From Lachnospiraceae bacterium (GTDB lineage: Bacteria; Bacillota; Clostridia; Lachnospirales; Lachnospiraceae), in NCBI GenBank assembly GCA_910574965.1, contig CAJTDB010000016.1, positions 18,871 to 82,870 on the forward strand: a stretch of 64,000 nt of DNA, written 5' to 3'. The position numbers and the translations under genes were made by a program. Below the pieces are notes generated by a model. The model did not search any database. It saw only the letters and a program-made list of their open reading frames with translations, and had not been told where the DNA came from. Shown in pieces: positions 30,605 through 40,177 of the stretch. How positions within the stretch are numbered: the stretch's first letter is position 1; every line of letters starts with the position of its first letter.

Positions 30605-32701
30605 CTATATTCTTCTTAGAACCATAGAGCAGACCGGAGGAAGCCTCAGATAAAGATTTCCCTCTTTTACATGATAAATTTCATCGCCGAGGCTGAAGCC
30701 GTTCTCCAGCGTCAGCATGAGCCGCTCCATAAAGGATTCTCTTGGCACCCCTGCTTCCCATACCGGAATATTGACCTCTTTTTCTTCCTTTGCATTGTTG
30801 ATAGCAACAATGATCTGATCTTTTTCACTGAACCTTCCATAGCTTAAAAAATGATGATCCAGAGTCAGGAAGCGGGTAGAACCATGGGTCAGCACCGGAT
30901 TCTCCTTCCGCAGACAGATCGCTTCCTTATAAAAAGAGATCAGTCCCTGATCTTCCTCACCCCATGGATAGGTTCTTCGGTTGTCCGGATCCGTAAAGCC
31001 GCACACTCCCGCCTCATCACCATAATATATCGTAGGCGCACCTGCCCAGGTCATCTGTATGACGATCGCTTCCTGAAAGACTCCTTTGGATACCCCTTCC
31101 GACGCCGCATCCGAACCAAGATCCTGTACGCGGCCTACTTTGTGATTGGTCCTGGTCAGAAAGCGGGAATGGTCATGATTGGAAAGCTCATTCATGGCAG
31201 TCTGCAAAGAAGGCGCATAGAAATTGGCCATATGATGCATCATAGCATCCCGAAATGCCTGTGCATTGCCGTACATGTCTTCCCGGAACTCATCGCTGTG
31301 CTTTTCCATGCCCGTCAAAAACCAGGTCACCGGCTCCATAAACGCGTCATAGTTCATCAGCGTATCCCACTGATCGCCCTGCAGCCAGGCGTTGGCATTG
31401 CCGTAATGTTCTGCAAGAATGAGCGCATCCGGGTTGCTCTCTTTGACCACCTTGCGGAATTTTCTCCAGAATTCATGATTGTATTCTTCGGAAAAGCCCA
31501 GATCCGCCGCCACGTCCAGACGCCATCCGTCCACATTGTAAGGCGGCTCCAGCCACTTTTTCGCCACATTTAATATATATTCTTCCAGCATGGGCGACTG
31601 CTCATAATATAGCTTTGGCAGGGTATCATGCCCCCACCATCCGTCGTAAAATTCATTGTACGGCCAGCCGTGTTCATAGTTAAATTTAAAAAAACTGCGG
31701 TAGGGGCTGTCCTCGGAAATATAAGCTCCCTTCTCATAACCTGTCATATGCTCATAGAGCCGTTCTCTGTCCAGCCATTTGTTAAAAGATCCACAATGAT
31801 TAAAGACACCATCCAGAATAATCTTCATGCCTCTGCGGTGGACTTCCTGTACAAAGTCTGCAAAAAACTGATTGCTCGCCTCAAGGTTCTTTTTATTGAC
31901 CACCCGCTGGATATATTTGCTCGCATGGGAATTATCCTGATCCCACTCCTGCAGGCACTCTCCGCCATCTTCTACGATGACTCCATAATGAGGATCTATA
32001 TAGTCATAATCCTGGCTGTCGTACTTATGATTGGACGGCGATACAAAGATCGGATTCAGATACAGTACTTCTACCCCCAGATCCTGCAGGTAATCCAGCT
32101 TGTTCCAGATTCCCTGAATATCTCCTCCATAAAAATCCCGGACGTCCATAGGCTCAGGCAGCCGCTTCCAGTCGGTAACTTTGTGGACACCCTTTCCGAT
32201 ATAAATATATTCCCGCTCTTCCACATCGTTGGAAGTATCTCCGTTGCAGAAGCGATCTGTGTAAATCTGGTACATGATCGCGCCCTTTGCCCAGTCAGGC
32301 GTCTTAAAGCCCGGCGCGATGCCAAATGAATTATATTCCTGAAGGTTCTTTGACACCCCCAGCCGATTGTAAAAGCATTTCTGTTTACCTGTTCGAATCT
32401 CAAAAAAATAACGGATCGGTTCAGTAAGTGGTTCTGTTGTGTACGTATAGTAGTCAAACACACCTTCTCTGTACGCTTTTTTCATGGCAACCCTATGGCT
32501 TCCGCAGACAAAAAACACATAATCCACATTATCCATCCAGGTACGGAACCTAATTGTAACCCGGTCGCCGATCTCCGGTTCAAATGGAGTGCGGTAGTTG
32601 GCGGTTTCATCACTGAAAAGCGCCGACATCCTCAGTACAGGCCTCATGTTGATGACGTAATCCCTGGTGCGTTTTGCCTGTGCGATTTCCTTCTGGTACA
32701 T
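30605..32701 (-). CDS. GH13 alpha-amylase family enzyme (neopullulanase/cyclomaltodextrinase-like)
   Basis: 698 aa. An N-terminal beta-sandwich domain (~1-120, CBM34-like) precedes the TIM barrel with DGVFNHCG, the nucleophile in DGWRLDVAAD, the acid/base in ILAEHYG and the transition-state Asp in LSNHDHSR. The domain order fits intracellular maltodextrin-degrading enzymes of the neopullulanase type; no signal peptide is seen. I prefer the ATG at 32701 (GAAGGG nine bases upstream). Confidence 0.9.
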   Translation of the reverse strand: MYQKEIAQAKRTRDYVINMRPVLRMSALFSDETANYRTPFEPEIGDRVTIRFRTWMDNVDYVFFVCGSHRVAMKKAYREGVFDYYTYTTEPLTEPIRYFFEIRTGKQKCFYNRLGVSKNLQEYNSFGIAPGFKTPDWAKGAIMYQIYTDRFCNGDTSNDVEEREYIYIGKGVHKVTDWKRLPEPMDVRDFYGGDIQGIWNKLDYLQDLGVEVLYLNPIFVSPSNHKYDSQDYDYIDPHYGVIVEDGGECLQEWDQDNSHASKYIQRVVNKKNLEASNQFFADFVQEVHRRGMKIILDGVFNHCGSFNKWLDRERLYEHMTGYEKGAYISEDSPYRSFFKFNYEHGWPYNEFYDGWWGHDTLPKLYYEQSPMLEEYILNVAKKWLEPPYNVDGWRLDVAADLGFSEEYNHEFWRKFRKVVKESNPDALILAEHYGNANAWLQGDQWDTLMNYDAFMEPVTWFLTGMEKHSDEFREDMYGNAQAFRDAMMHHMANFYAPSLQTAMNELSNHDHSRFLTRTNHKVGRVQDLGSDAASEGVSKGVFQEAIVIQMTWAGAPTIYYGDEAGVCGFTDPDNRRTYPWGEEDQGLISFYKEAICLRKENPVLTHGSTRFLTLDHHFLSYGRFSEKDQIIVAINNAKEEKEVNIPVWEAGVPRESFMERLMLTLENGFSLGDEIYHVKEGNLYLRLPPVCSMVLRRI

Positions 32702-32734
32702 GCATCCCATCCCTTCAAAGATTGTTGTTTGATT

Positions 32735-32763
32735 ATAATATAACAGATAGCTGACTAAAACAA
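32735..32763 (-). promoter_or_regulatory. Promoter of the amylase-azlCD operon
   Basis: TTGTTT (32758-32763) and TATTAT (32735-32740), 17-bp spacer, about 30 bp before the amylase start. Confidence 0.6.
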
Positions 32764-32786
32764 GACTTTTTCCAAAAAAAGGCAGT

Positions 32787-32820
32787 AAAAAAGACAGCGG
32801 GGGTTCGTGCTGTCTTTTTT
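32787..32820. terminator. Bidirectional terminator downstream of ftsH
   Basis: AAAAAAGACAGC and GCTGTCTTTTTT are perfect complements around a 10-nt loop. It ends the leftward ftsH transcript; nothing else is seen in this 250-bp gap apart from the amylase promoter. Confidence 0.85.
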
Positions 32821-32953
32821 AGGAGAAGGTATTTCTTGTTTCTTATGGGGTGTAGCAAAAACTATATAATGTATTGGGGGTTTTTACGAGTATTATAGTA
32901 CCACATCTTCCCGAAGAAGTGTGCACAAACTTCACAAAAAACACCATACAATT

Positions 32954-34768
32954 TTAGCTACTTTGCACAAACAGCCCTTCAAACTCTTCTCTGGTGATCT
33001 TTTCTTTTTCCAGCAGGAGTGCAGCACAGGCTTCCAGCACGTCCCTGTGCTCCTCAATGATCTTTTTCGCGCGGCCATAGCACTCGTCTACGATCCGTTT
33101 GACCTCCGCGTCAATCTCTCCGGCAACGGTTTCGCCGTAGCTTCTTGTATGGGCCAGATCTCTTCCAATAAATACTTCTTCGCTGTCATCTCCATAGTTA
33201 ATCAGTCCCAGTTTCTCAGACATGCCATAGCGGGTGACCATCGCGCGGGCCGTAGAAGTGGCCTGCTTGATGTCCTGAGACGCTCCTGTGGTAATGTCGT
33301 CGAAGATCAGTTCTTCTGCCACTCTGCCGCCCAGATCCACGACAATGTCCTGGAGCATCTGTCCTCTGGTATTAAAAAGCTCATCCCGCTCCGGAAGAGG
33401 CATCGTATAGCCAGCCGCACCAATGCCGGTGGGAATGATGGATACGGTATAGACCGGTCCCACATCCGGGAGCAGGTGGAACAAGATGGCATGGCCTGCT
33501 TCGTGATAGGCCGTAATCTTCTTTTCCTTCTCTGAGATTACACGGCTCTTCTTCTCCGCACCGATCCCCACTTTAATAAATGCTTTCCGGATATCTTCCT
33601 GTATCATATAGGCGCGGTTTTCCTTTGCCGCCAGAATAGCGGATTCATTCAGAAGATTTTCCAGATCTGCACCCGTAAATCCGGACGTAGTCTGTGCGAT
33701 CTGATGCAGATCCACATCATCTCCCAAGGGCTTGTTCTTCGCATGTACTTTCAGGATCTCTTCCCTGCCCTTTACATCAGGTCTTCCTACACCGATCTTA
33801 CGGTCAAAACGCCCCGGACGCATGATGGCCGGATCAAGAATGTCTACCCGGTTGGTAGCCGCCATAACGATAATCCCTTCGTTGACACCGAAGCCGTCCA
33901 TCTCTACCAGAAGCTGATTCAGGGTCTGTTCCCGCTCATCATGTCCGCCGCCCATGCCGGTGCCCCTTCTTCTGGCCACTGCATCAATCTCGTCGATAAA
34001 TACAATACAGGGCGCATTTCTCTTGGCATTGGCAAACAGATCCCTCACCCGCGAGGCGCCAACACCCACGAACATTTCCACAAAATCCGAACCGGAGATA
34101 CTGAAAAACGGCACCCCGGCCTCTCCCGCCACTGCTTTTGCAATCAGTGTCTTTCCGGTTCCGGGCGGTCCCACTAACAGCACCCCTTTGGGAATTCTGG
34201 CCCCTACCTTTGTATAACGCCCCGGATTGCGCAGAAAGTCCACGATTTCCTCTAATTCGCTCTTCTCTTCCTCCAGACCCGCCACATCTTTAAATCCCGC
34301 GGTCTTGTCCCCGGCTTCAGTCATCTGTGCATGACTCTTTCCAAAATCCAGCATCCGGGCATTGCTGCCTCCGCTGTTCTTCCCCATGGTCATAACAATA
34401 AAGAAGATCATAAGCCCGCACAAGATCAGCGACATTCCGTATGTCTCAAAAAATCCCGGCTGCTCCATCTGAAGCACCTCATAGGGCACGCCAGCGCCTT
34501 TGAGCGCCTGTTCTGCGTCCACAGTGTTCAGCACATACGTATGCCCTACCGTCCCGTCTTTCAGATAGTATTCCACCGAGCCTGTAGGTGTTTCTTTGTT
34601 TGGCTGTATGCTGGCACTGACGATGGTATTTCCGGTCATCATCTCCTCAAATTCCTGCCAGGTATAGGTGGGGCCGTCCTGAAGTCTTCCTTCAAAGAAT
34701 ACCAGTACCAGGCAGATCAGCACCAGAAAGATCACATAAGTGCTGATTCCTTTCCATTGTCTGTTCAA
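32954..34768 (-). CDS. ftsH: ATP-dependent zinc metalloprotease FtsH
   Basis: 604 aa. Two membrane helices flank a short extracytoplasmic domain (~35-105). The AAA domain has GPPGTGKT near residue 200, VFIDEIDAV and the second region of homology ending RPGRFDR; the protease site HEAGH is near residue 421. It degrades misfolded membrane proteins and regulators. The start is a TTG ten bases after AGGAGG. It follows tilS-hpt as in Bacillus. Confidence 0.97.
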   Translation of the reverse strand: MNRQWKGISTYVIFLVLICLVLVFFEGRLQDGPTYTWQEFEEMMTGNTIVSASIQPNKETPTGSVEYYLKDGTVGHTYVLNTVDAEQALKGAGVPYEVLQMEQPGFFETYGMSLILCGLMIFFIVMTMGKNSGGSNARMLDFGKSHAQMTEAGDKTAGFKDVAGLEEEKSELEEIVDFLRNPGRYTKVGARIPKGVLLVGPPGTGKTLIAKAVAGEAGVPFFSISGSDFVEMFVGVGASRVRDLFANAKRNAPCIVFIDEIDAVARRRGTGMGGGHDEREQTLNQLLVEMDGFGVNEGIIVMAATNRVDILDPAIMRPGRFDRKIGVGRPDVKGREEILKVHAKNKPLGDDVDLHQIAQTTSGFTGADLENLLNESAILAAKENRAYMIQEDIRKAFIKVGIGAEKKSRVISEKEKKITAYHEAGHAILFHLLPDVGPVYTVSIIPTGIGAAGYTMPLPERDELFNTRGQMLQDIVVDLGGRVAEELIFDDITTGASQDIKQATSTARAMVTRYGMSEKLGLINYGDDSEEVFIGRDLAHTRSYGETVAGEIDAEVKRIVDECYGRAKKIIEEHRDVLEACAALLLEKEKITREEFEGLFVQSS

Positions 34769-34893
34769 AATAATTTATCCTCCTAGTTAAGTTCCGTATG
34801 CGTTCACAATCCCTTCCGTGTATAGTCAGAACACATACTGTTTTATTACGTTTTGCCGCTGTCAGGCCGGAACATTATGCCGACCTGTACAGA

Positions 34894-36792
34894 TCAGTCA
34901 AATTCCACCACACCGATATACGGCAGATTTCGATATAACTGGCCATAATCCAGTCCATATCCTACTACAAATTTATCTTCAATCTGAAATCCGGTATAGT
35001 CCACATGCACATCGGTAACCCGTCTGTCCGGCTTGTCCAGAAGCGTACAGATCCTAAGGCTTGCCGGCTCCCGCTGACGCAAAAGTTCTTTCAGGTGCCT
35101 GAGTGTCCTTCCGGAATCAATGATGTCCTCAATGATGATAACATTCCGGCCTTTAATATCCTGGTCCAAATCTTTGGAGAGCGTTACCACTCCGCTGGAT
35201 ATGGTAGCCGCGCCATAACTGGAACACTGCATAAAATCCATAACCACCGGCACAGTTATTCTTTTTGCCAGTTCACATGTAAAATATACACTCCCTTTTA
35301 AAATACAGATCAGGAAGACAGTCTTCCCTGCATAATCACGGCTGATCTCGGCTCCCAGCTCTTTAATCCGTTTGTTGACCGTGTCTTCCTCAAGCATAAC
35401 ATCTATGTGATGCTTTTCCATCCTTTCTGTTCCTCCCTCTTTTCGCATCTGTACTTTCAAGACTCTTCTTGTCTGTTCTGTCACCTTATACCCTTCGCTG
35501 ATACGCATGCCTGTCACCCAGATAATATGACTTCCGTCTGCCAGAAGGATGCAGCCGTCCCGCTCTTCTCTTGGAACTTTGCAGTCAATCAGATAAGCTT
35601 TCAGCTTTTTATGAATTCCCCCCGACAGTTCCAGATAATCTCCCGGCTTTCTGGTACGCAGAGCAACGTTATCTTTTATTTTATCATAATCAAACCACTT
35701 CGTATAGCGATTTACAGGAATTTCCGCATTTTTCTCATATTTTTCCACAGTCAGCCGAAATACAGCCCCCATATAATGATATTCGCCGCCCGGCTCACAA
35801 TATACCGTTTCTTCGGTTTTTTTTCTGCCGTATCCTTTCTTCAAAAGCAGCGCCTTGTATCCCTGCACGGCAAAAACATCCTCCGGAAGTGTTACACGGT
35901 TCCCTCTTCTGCCTTCTGCCAGCGCGCAGACCTGTTCCACATGGACTGCCTTTACCTCTCCCAAAAGCTGTTCCAGGCACCAGAATACTGCCTGCTTCCT
36001 CATCATTGGATGCATTCGCGCCCATGCATCCAATGAGATCTCATATCCGTTGTCTTTTTCTCTGACGCTTTCTCTGCGCCAGCGCAGAAGCTCCCCGTTT
36101 AGATAGTCTTCCAGCTCCAGCAGCCGCTGGGCGGTCCCTGCCATATGCCGGATGCTCTCCGGCCGGATCTCTTCCATCAGGGCCAATACTCCATGCCGTA
36201 TCTGGTTTCTCACATAATCCTGCTCCTGGTTGCTGGAGTCTTCCACCCATCCAATTCCTTTTTCTTTCAGCCATTGCTCGATCTGGGCTCTTGACACGCA
36301 GAGAAAAGGCCGGATATACGGTCCCCGCACCGGCTCCATTCCGCGAAGCCCTCGAACGCCGGTTCCTCTCATCAGATGAAACAGCATGGTTTCCGCCTGA
36401 TCGTTCTGGTGATGCGCCAGCGCCACACGATCCGCACCGCCTGCTTTAAGCACCTGTTCAAAAGCCCTGTATCGAACTTTTCTGCCCGCCTCCTCCAGAC
36501 CGATTCCCTCTGCTTCGGACACTTTTGGCACATCGGCATATACCGCCTGAAAGCCGATCCCCCGTTCTCTGCAGAAACCCTCGCAAAACGCCTGGTCCTC
36601 ATCCGCTTCTGCCCCCCGTATCCCATGGTTTACATGCAGTGCCCGGACCTCAATCCCCCGCTTTTTTCCGTATTCCCACAAAAGCTGCAGAAGAGCCGTT
36701 GAATCTGCCCCGCCGGAAAAGCCTGCCAGTATCCGCATCCCCGGCGCGGCCATCTTCCAGCGCTCCATATATTCATACACGATCTTCTGCAT
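34894..36792 (-). CDS. tilS-hpt: TilS-HPRT fusion: tRNA-Ile lysidine synthase plus hypoxanthine phosphoribosyltransferase
   Basis: 632 aa in one frame. Residues ~1-450 are TilS, with the PP-loop SGGADSTALL, VNHGIRG and the C-terminal substrate-binding domain; it modifies the CAU anticodon of tRNA-Ile2. Residues 458-632 are HPRT with VIIIEDIIDSGRTL binding PRPP. In many Firmicutes these are separate neighbours, but a TilS/HprT fusion is known in Listeria. An in-frame ATG at 35421 preceded by GGGAGGAACAGAAAGG could still start free HPRT. Confidence 0.93.
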   Translation of the reverse strand: MQKIVYEYMERWKMAAPGMRILAGFSGGADSTALLQLLWEYGKKRGIEVRALHVNHGIRGAEADEDQAFCEGFCRERGIGFQAVYADVPKVSEAEGIGLEEAGRKVRYRAFEQVLKAGGADRVALAHHQNDQAETMLFHLMRGTGVRGLRGMEPVRGPYIRPFLCVSRAQIEQWLKEKGIGWVEDSSNQEQDYVRNQIRHGVLALMEEIRPESIRHMAGTAQRLLELEDYLNGELLRWRRESVREKDNGYEISLDAWARMHPMMRKQAVFWCLEQLLGEVKAVHVEQVCALAEGRRGNRVTLPEDVFAVQGYKALLLKKGYGRKKTEETVYCEPGGEYHYMGAVFRLTVEKYEKNAEIPVNRYTKWFDYDKIKDNVALRTRKPGDYLELSGGIHKKLKAYLIDCKVPREERDGCILLADGSHIIWVTGMRISEGYKVTEQTRRVLKVQMRKEGGTERMEKHHIDVMLEEDTVNKRIKELGAEISRDYAGKTVFLICILKGSVYFTCELAKRITVPVVMDFMQCSSYGAATISSGVVTLSKDLDQDIKGRNVIIIEDIIDSGRTLRHLKELLRQREPASLRICTLLDKPDRRVTDVHVDYTGFQIEDKFVVGYGLDYGQLYRNLPYIGVVEFD

Positions 36793-36814
36793 TGTAAAAT
36801 ACCTCCCTGTACGT

Positions 36815-38224
36815 TCAGCGTTTCCAGACTCCTGCTGCCAGTATGGTCATATCGTCCGCCGCTTCTCCGTATATTTTCACCTGTTCCATCAGACGCTCCG
36901 CCATCTCCGCCGGCGTCCCTGCCGGCAGGTTCCGAATCAGACGCTTCAAGATCTCTTCCTCCTGCCCCTCCGGCAGCGCATTCATCACGCCGTCCGTCAC
37001 CATAAAGAGCATATTTCCGTCATACAGCCGTATTCGGAAAGGCTCCAGAGACATCTGGCTCACTGCCCCTGCCGGCAGCCCGGCTCCATAGATGCATTCC
37101 ACCGTGTTTTCTTTTTTGAGAAAACTTGCACAGGCTCCGGCTTTCAGAAAATCGCATACGCCGGTATACAAATCAATGGATGCCAGATCGACGGTGGAAA
37201 ACACCGGTTCTTCCGGCTGCAGTACAATGGATGAGTTAATCATGCGGACCGCTGTCTCTTTGGTAAACCCTGCTTCGAGGAACTGCTCCAGCAGGTCCAG
37301 AAGAAGTTCGCTTTGGGCACACGCCTGTATTCCGGACCCCATTCCGTCTGACAGCCCCGCATAGAACTGTCCTTCCGGAAGCCAGAAGACGGAGAAATTA
37401 TCCCCGGATACCGCCTCATCCTGTCTTGTCTCCTTGCGGACCCCGTACAGCACATTGTAAGCCATCCCTTCCACGAACAGAACGGTTACCCGGTCCTTGC
37501 TCACAAAGGTGCGGCTGTCCCTGGCCGGCATCATCTCGCAGTCCAGCAGATCCGACAGTGCAGACGCGATCTTTTTCACCGGCACGCAGATCTTTCTTCT
37601 GGTGTTCATCGTCATATAGATCTGCCGCTTTCTCCCCTGGGGATTGTAGAAAAAGGCCTTATGCACCTGAATGCCCAAAAGACGCATACGCTTTCGGATT
37701 TCCTGTTCCAGATCCGCATCTTCTCTTGTACTGTAAATGCGCTCCATAGTTCCCACCAGAATCTGACTCATCTCATGGAGCTGTCCGGCTGCTGCCAGAC
37801 GGCTCTGCGCCAGCCGTTCCTGCATTATCCGTTCTCCCCGGCTGCCTGTCTCCCCAGCCAACTGGGGCACCATACAGAAACTTCTGGACAGTTGGGCAAA
37901 ACTCTCCTGATAATCTTCCATCCACTGCCGGACCGGATGAACGATCTCCGTATCCAGTATGGCTTTTTGTTCTGCAAAGATCCACCCGCACACATAACCT
38001 GCCAGCACAATGGCGGAGAAGAACGCAAGCCCTTTCAGCCCGCTGACCGCCATCTTCCACTGGGGAGCGCCGAACATATATTCTACCGTCAGTTCCATAG
38101 AGGCAAGGCATGTCCCTGCGCCAAACCCCATGATCCATTTGTCTCTTCCATTCCCTTTCCTGCCGAACATCAGCAGCAGGCATCCGCCAAATAACATTGC
38201 CAGGATATACTTCATCCACTCCAT
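36815..38224 (-). CDS. spoIIE: Stage II sporulation protein E (short form)
   Basis: 469 aa with about three membrane helices at the N-terminus, a linker, and a C-terminal PP2C-type phosphatase domain (FYAGLSDGMGSG, MVTDGVMNA, DDMTILAAGV). It dephosphorylates SpoIIAA to activate sigma-F in the forespore. Bacillus SpoIIE is about 830 aa with ten helices; this short form lacks most of that membrane region. GGAGGAATGG precedes the ATG, and a Spo0A-type promoter lies upstream. Confidence 0.9.
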   Translation of the reverse strand: MEWMKYILAMLFGGCLLLMFGRKGNGRDKWIMGFGAGTCLASMELTVEYMFGAPQWKMAVSGLKGLAFFSAIVLAGYVCGWIFAEQKAILDTEIVHPVRQWMEDYQESFAQLSRSFCMVPQLAGETGSRGERIMQERLAQSRLAAAGQLHEMSQILVGTMERIYSTREDADLEQEIRKRMRLLGIQVHKAFFYNPQGRKRQIYMTMNTRRKICVPVKKIASALSDLLDCEMMPARDSRTFVSKDRVTVLFVEGMAYNVLYGVRKETRQDEAVSGDNFSVFWLPEGQFYAGLSDGMGSGIQACAQSELLLDLLEQFLEAGFTKETAVRMINSSIVLQPEEPVFSTVDLASIDLYTGVCDFLKAGACASFLKKENTVECIYGAGLPAGAVSQMSLEPFRIRLYDGNMLFMVTDGVMNALPEGQEEEILKRLIRNLPAGTPAEMAERLMEQVKIYGEAADDMTILAAGVWKR

Positions 38225-38298
38225 TTTACCATTCCTCCTCCATATTCCTTTGCCGCACCTGCCAAAATGCAGGATGCGCGGCCTGATTTTTGTATGGG

Positions 38299-38364
38299 AT
38301 TATAGAGAGAGGATTTTGCAATCTTTGTCATTTGGAATCGGCTCGAACAAAAAATTTTTCGACA
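38299..38364 (-). promoter_or_regulatory. Spo0A-type promoter of spoIIE
   Basis: ATGACA (38326-38331) and TATAAT (38299-38304) are 21 bp apart. This unusual spacing is the hallmark of Spo0A-activated sigma-A promoters such as Bacillus spoIIE and spoIIG. A 0A-box core TGTCGAA lies at 38358-38364, and a variant TGTTCGA at 38343-38349. Confidence 0.8.
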
Positions 38365-38367
38365 CAC

Positions 38368-38394
38368 AAAAGGATGAGCTTCACAGCCCATCCT
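38368..38394 (-). terminator. Terminator of the mazG-divIC operon
   Basis: GGATGGGC and GCTCATCC pair with one wobble around a 6-nt loop, followed by TTTT on the minus strand. It separates divIC from the spoIIE promoter. Confidence 0.7.
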
Positions 38395-38402
38395 CATATG
38401 CT

Positions 38403-38714
38403 TCATTCTCTTGATTTAAAAATGACCTCATCTTCATAGACAAGCCCCAGCTTTTCCTTTGCCACATCTTCTATGTATTTCTTTGTCTTTGTATAAGCTT
38501 CCAGCTCATCCATTTCCTCTGCCCGGCGCTCTTCCGCCTCGATCAGCTCCATAAGCGTCTCTTCCCTTGTCTGGTAAGCAAAGTTCTTCTGCTTCAGCCG
38601 CAGCCCGCCGATGGCACTGGCACCGAAAACAGCCAGGACGATCAGAATAATCGCCCAGGCTCCAAGACGGGATCTCCGCCGGTCTGCTCTTTGTAACTTC
38701 GTACGTGCTGGCAT
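38403..38714 (-). CDS. divIC: Septum formation initiator, DivIC/FtsB family
   Basis: 103 aa: basic cytoplasmic tail, one membrane helix (AWAIILIVLAVFGASAIGGL), then a coiled coil (~45-75) and a short conserved end (AKEKLGLVYEDEV). It scaffolds the division septum with FtsL/DivIB. Position after yabQ is the standard Firmicute order. The ATG at 38714 has AGGTGAT upstream. Confidence 0.9.
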   Translation of the reverse strand: MPARTKLQRADRRRSRLGAWAIILIVLAVFGASAIGGLRLKQKNFAYQTREETLMELIEAEERRAEEMDELEAYTKTKKYIEDVAKEKLGLVYEDEVIFKSRE

Positions 38715-38725
38715 AAATATCACCT

Positions 38726-39169
38726 CTATGAGAATAAGATAATTATAAACTCTTTCAGCTTTTTTTTCAATTTCTTTTTGTAGAATCTCACGGCCACTTT
38801 AACAACTTGTACCACTTTCTTCCACACAAACCGAAAGGGCTTCAGCAAAAATCCAAGGCATACATTCAGAACTTTTGATGTATGCGTCACTGCAAAACCG
38901 CTGACCGTCTGATGGTAGAAAAGCATCCCGGCAGCTACAGCCAGCAATGCATAGCCGCGTACAGCGCCGTCATTTTCCCGGTATAAGAGCTGAAAAACCA
39001 AAAGGGCAGTCCCGGCCCAGTAGAGCACATCCTCCAGTGCCACTGCCAGACCTCCATGGGGCACGACTCTCCGAAAGATCCGAATCAGATCATAGAGAAT
39101 CAGGATCAGGACTCCTCTGAGCACTGCAAGTCCAAAAAACTGCAGTTCTTTTAAAATTCCCGGACTCAT
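38726..39169 (-). CDS. yabQ: Spore cortex protein YabQ
   Basis: 147 aa with four to five membrane helices and a very basic C-terminus (FYKKKLKKKLKEFIIILFS). YabQ sits in the outer forespore membrane and is needed for cortex formation in Bacillus. It starts 4 bp after yabP. Confidence 0.85.
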   Translation of the reverse strand: MSPGILKELQFFGLAVLRGVLILILYDLIRIFRRVVPHGGLAVALEDVLYWAGTALLVFQLLYRENDGAVRGYALLAVAAGMLFYHQTVSGFAVTHTSKVLNVCLGFLLKPFRFVWKKVVQVVKVAVRFYKKKLKKKLKEFIIILFS

Positions 39170-39173
39170 CTTC

Positions 39174-39491
39174 TTATCGGAACAGCCGGTTCAGCAGAGA
39201 TTCTCCGCTTTTTTTGAAATCAGAGACTTCCGAATACTGGATGCTGTCAATCCTGCCCTCCAGCTCAATCTCCCCCTTCTCCAGCGTCAGCCGATTCACA
39301 TGCAGATCCGCCCCTTTGATCTGCATCATTCCCAGATCCGTCTCCAGAAGGACTTCCGATATATCAAAAGAGATGACATCCGATACGCCGGTGATGCTTC
39401 CTGTCCGCCGGTTCATCATGTTGACCTTGTGTGCACCCCGGCCCTGAGGGTGATCCTCTGTGGTTCCCATCTTCGCCATAGACATCGCCAT
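39174..39491 (-). CDS. yabP: Sporulation protein YabP
   Basis: 105 aa; VSDVISFDISEVLLETDLGM, then LHVNRLTLEKGEIELEGRID is the YabP signature. It acts with YabQ in the sigma-E regulon of spore formers. The GGAGG site is next to an AT-rich hairpin. Confidence 0.9.
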   Translation of the reverse strand: MAMSMAKMGTTEDHPQGRGAHKVNMMNRRTGSITGVSDVISFDISEVLLETDLGMMQIKGADLHVNRLTLEKGEIELEGRIDSIQYSEVSDFKKSGESLLNRLFR

Positions 39492-39505
39492 AGAAAAAAG
39501 ACCTC

Positions 39506-39532
39506 CTAATATATTCTTTTATAATATATTAG
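39506..39532. repeat. AT-rich hairpin beside the yabP ribosome site
   Basis: CTAATATATT and its complement around a 7-nt loop; the last stem bases (TTAG) abut the GGAGG of yabP on the minus strand. It may end the upstream transcript or hinder yabP translation outside sporulation. Confidence 0.55.
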
Positions 39533-39555
39533 AAAGTCTTCCTGATTATTCCATT

Positions 39556-39795
39556 TTATAAATATCGATAAAGCTCCCTGGCCTCTTCCTTCCGTACGGT
39601 CTCCTGTACGTTCAGTACTTCTGCCTTCACAGTCCGCGTACCGAACTGGATCTCAATGACATCCCCTTCTTTTACATTCAAAGATGCCTTTGCAGTCTTC
39701 CCGTTCACCAGCACCCTGCCGGCATCACAGGCTTCATTTGCCACCGTACGTCTCTTAATTAACCGGGAAACTTTTAAAAACTTGTCCAGTCTCAT
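39556..39795 (-). CDS. rqcP: S4-domain RNA-binding protein RqcP (YabO)
   Basis: 79 aa; MRLDKFLKVSRLIKRRTVAN and RVLVNGKTAKAS are the S4 fold. RqcP binds stalled 50S subunits and assists RqcH in adding alanine tails during ribosome quality control. No good ribosome site; the start is 7 bp after the HU stop, so coupling is likely. Confidence 0.9.
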   Translation of the reverse strand: MRLDKFLKVSRLIKRRTVANEACDAGRVLVNGKTAKASLNVKEGDVIEIQFGTRTVKAEVLNVQETVRKEEARELYRYL

Positions 39796-39802
39796 GAATT
39801 TA

Positions 39803-40075
39803 TCAGTTCAGGGCATCCTTCAGAACTTTTCCTGCTTTGAACTTGGGAGCTTTTGAAGCAGCGATCATCATTGGCTCGCCTGTATGCAGGTTACGGCCTT
39901 CTCTTGCTGCTCTCTCAACGACTTCAAAAGTACCAAAGCCGACGACCTGAACCTTCTCACCTTTCTTTAATTCTTCTGTAACAACATCTACAAATGCCTT
40001 AACGGCTTTCTCTGCATCTTTTCTGGTGATATCTGCATTCTCCGCAATAGCCGCAATTAACTCGGTTTTGTTCAT
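39803..40075 (-). CDS. hup: HU-family nucleoid protein
   Basis: 90 aa, with the DNA-binding arm GFGTFEVVERAAREGRNLHT near residues 46-65. It bends and compacts DNA. AGGAGGAGATAAC precedes the ATG. It is inserted between mazG and yabO, as in many Firmicutes. Confidence 0.96.
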   Translation of the reverse strand: MNKTELIAAIAENADITRKDAEKAVKAFVDVVTEELKKGEKVQVVGFGTFEVVERAAREGRNLHTGEPMMIAASKAPKFKAGKVLKDALN

Positions 40076-40097
40076 AGTTATCTCCTCCTAAACTTTC

Positions 40098-40162
40098 TAT
40101 AACTAATATATAGTGAAACGTCATGTATCATTAGTTATAACGTTTTTCCTGTTATTTGTCAA
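40098..40162 (-). promoter_or_regulatory. hup promoter with an overlapping 10-bp dyad
   Basis: TTGACA (40157-40162), 17 bp, TATAAC (40134-40139). A perfect 10-bp inverted repeat, TATAACTAAT at 40098-40107 and its complement at 40130-40139, has one arm over the -10 and the other in the leader. It could be an operator or a leader hairpin. Confidence 0.75.
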
Positions 40163-40177
40163 GCGGTATCCTTATAT

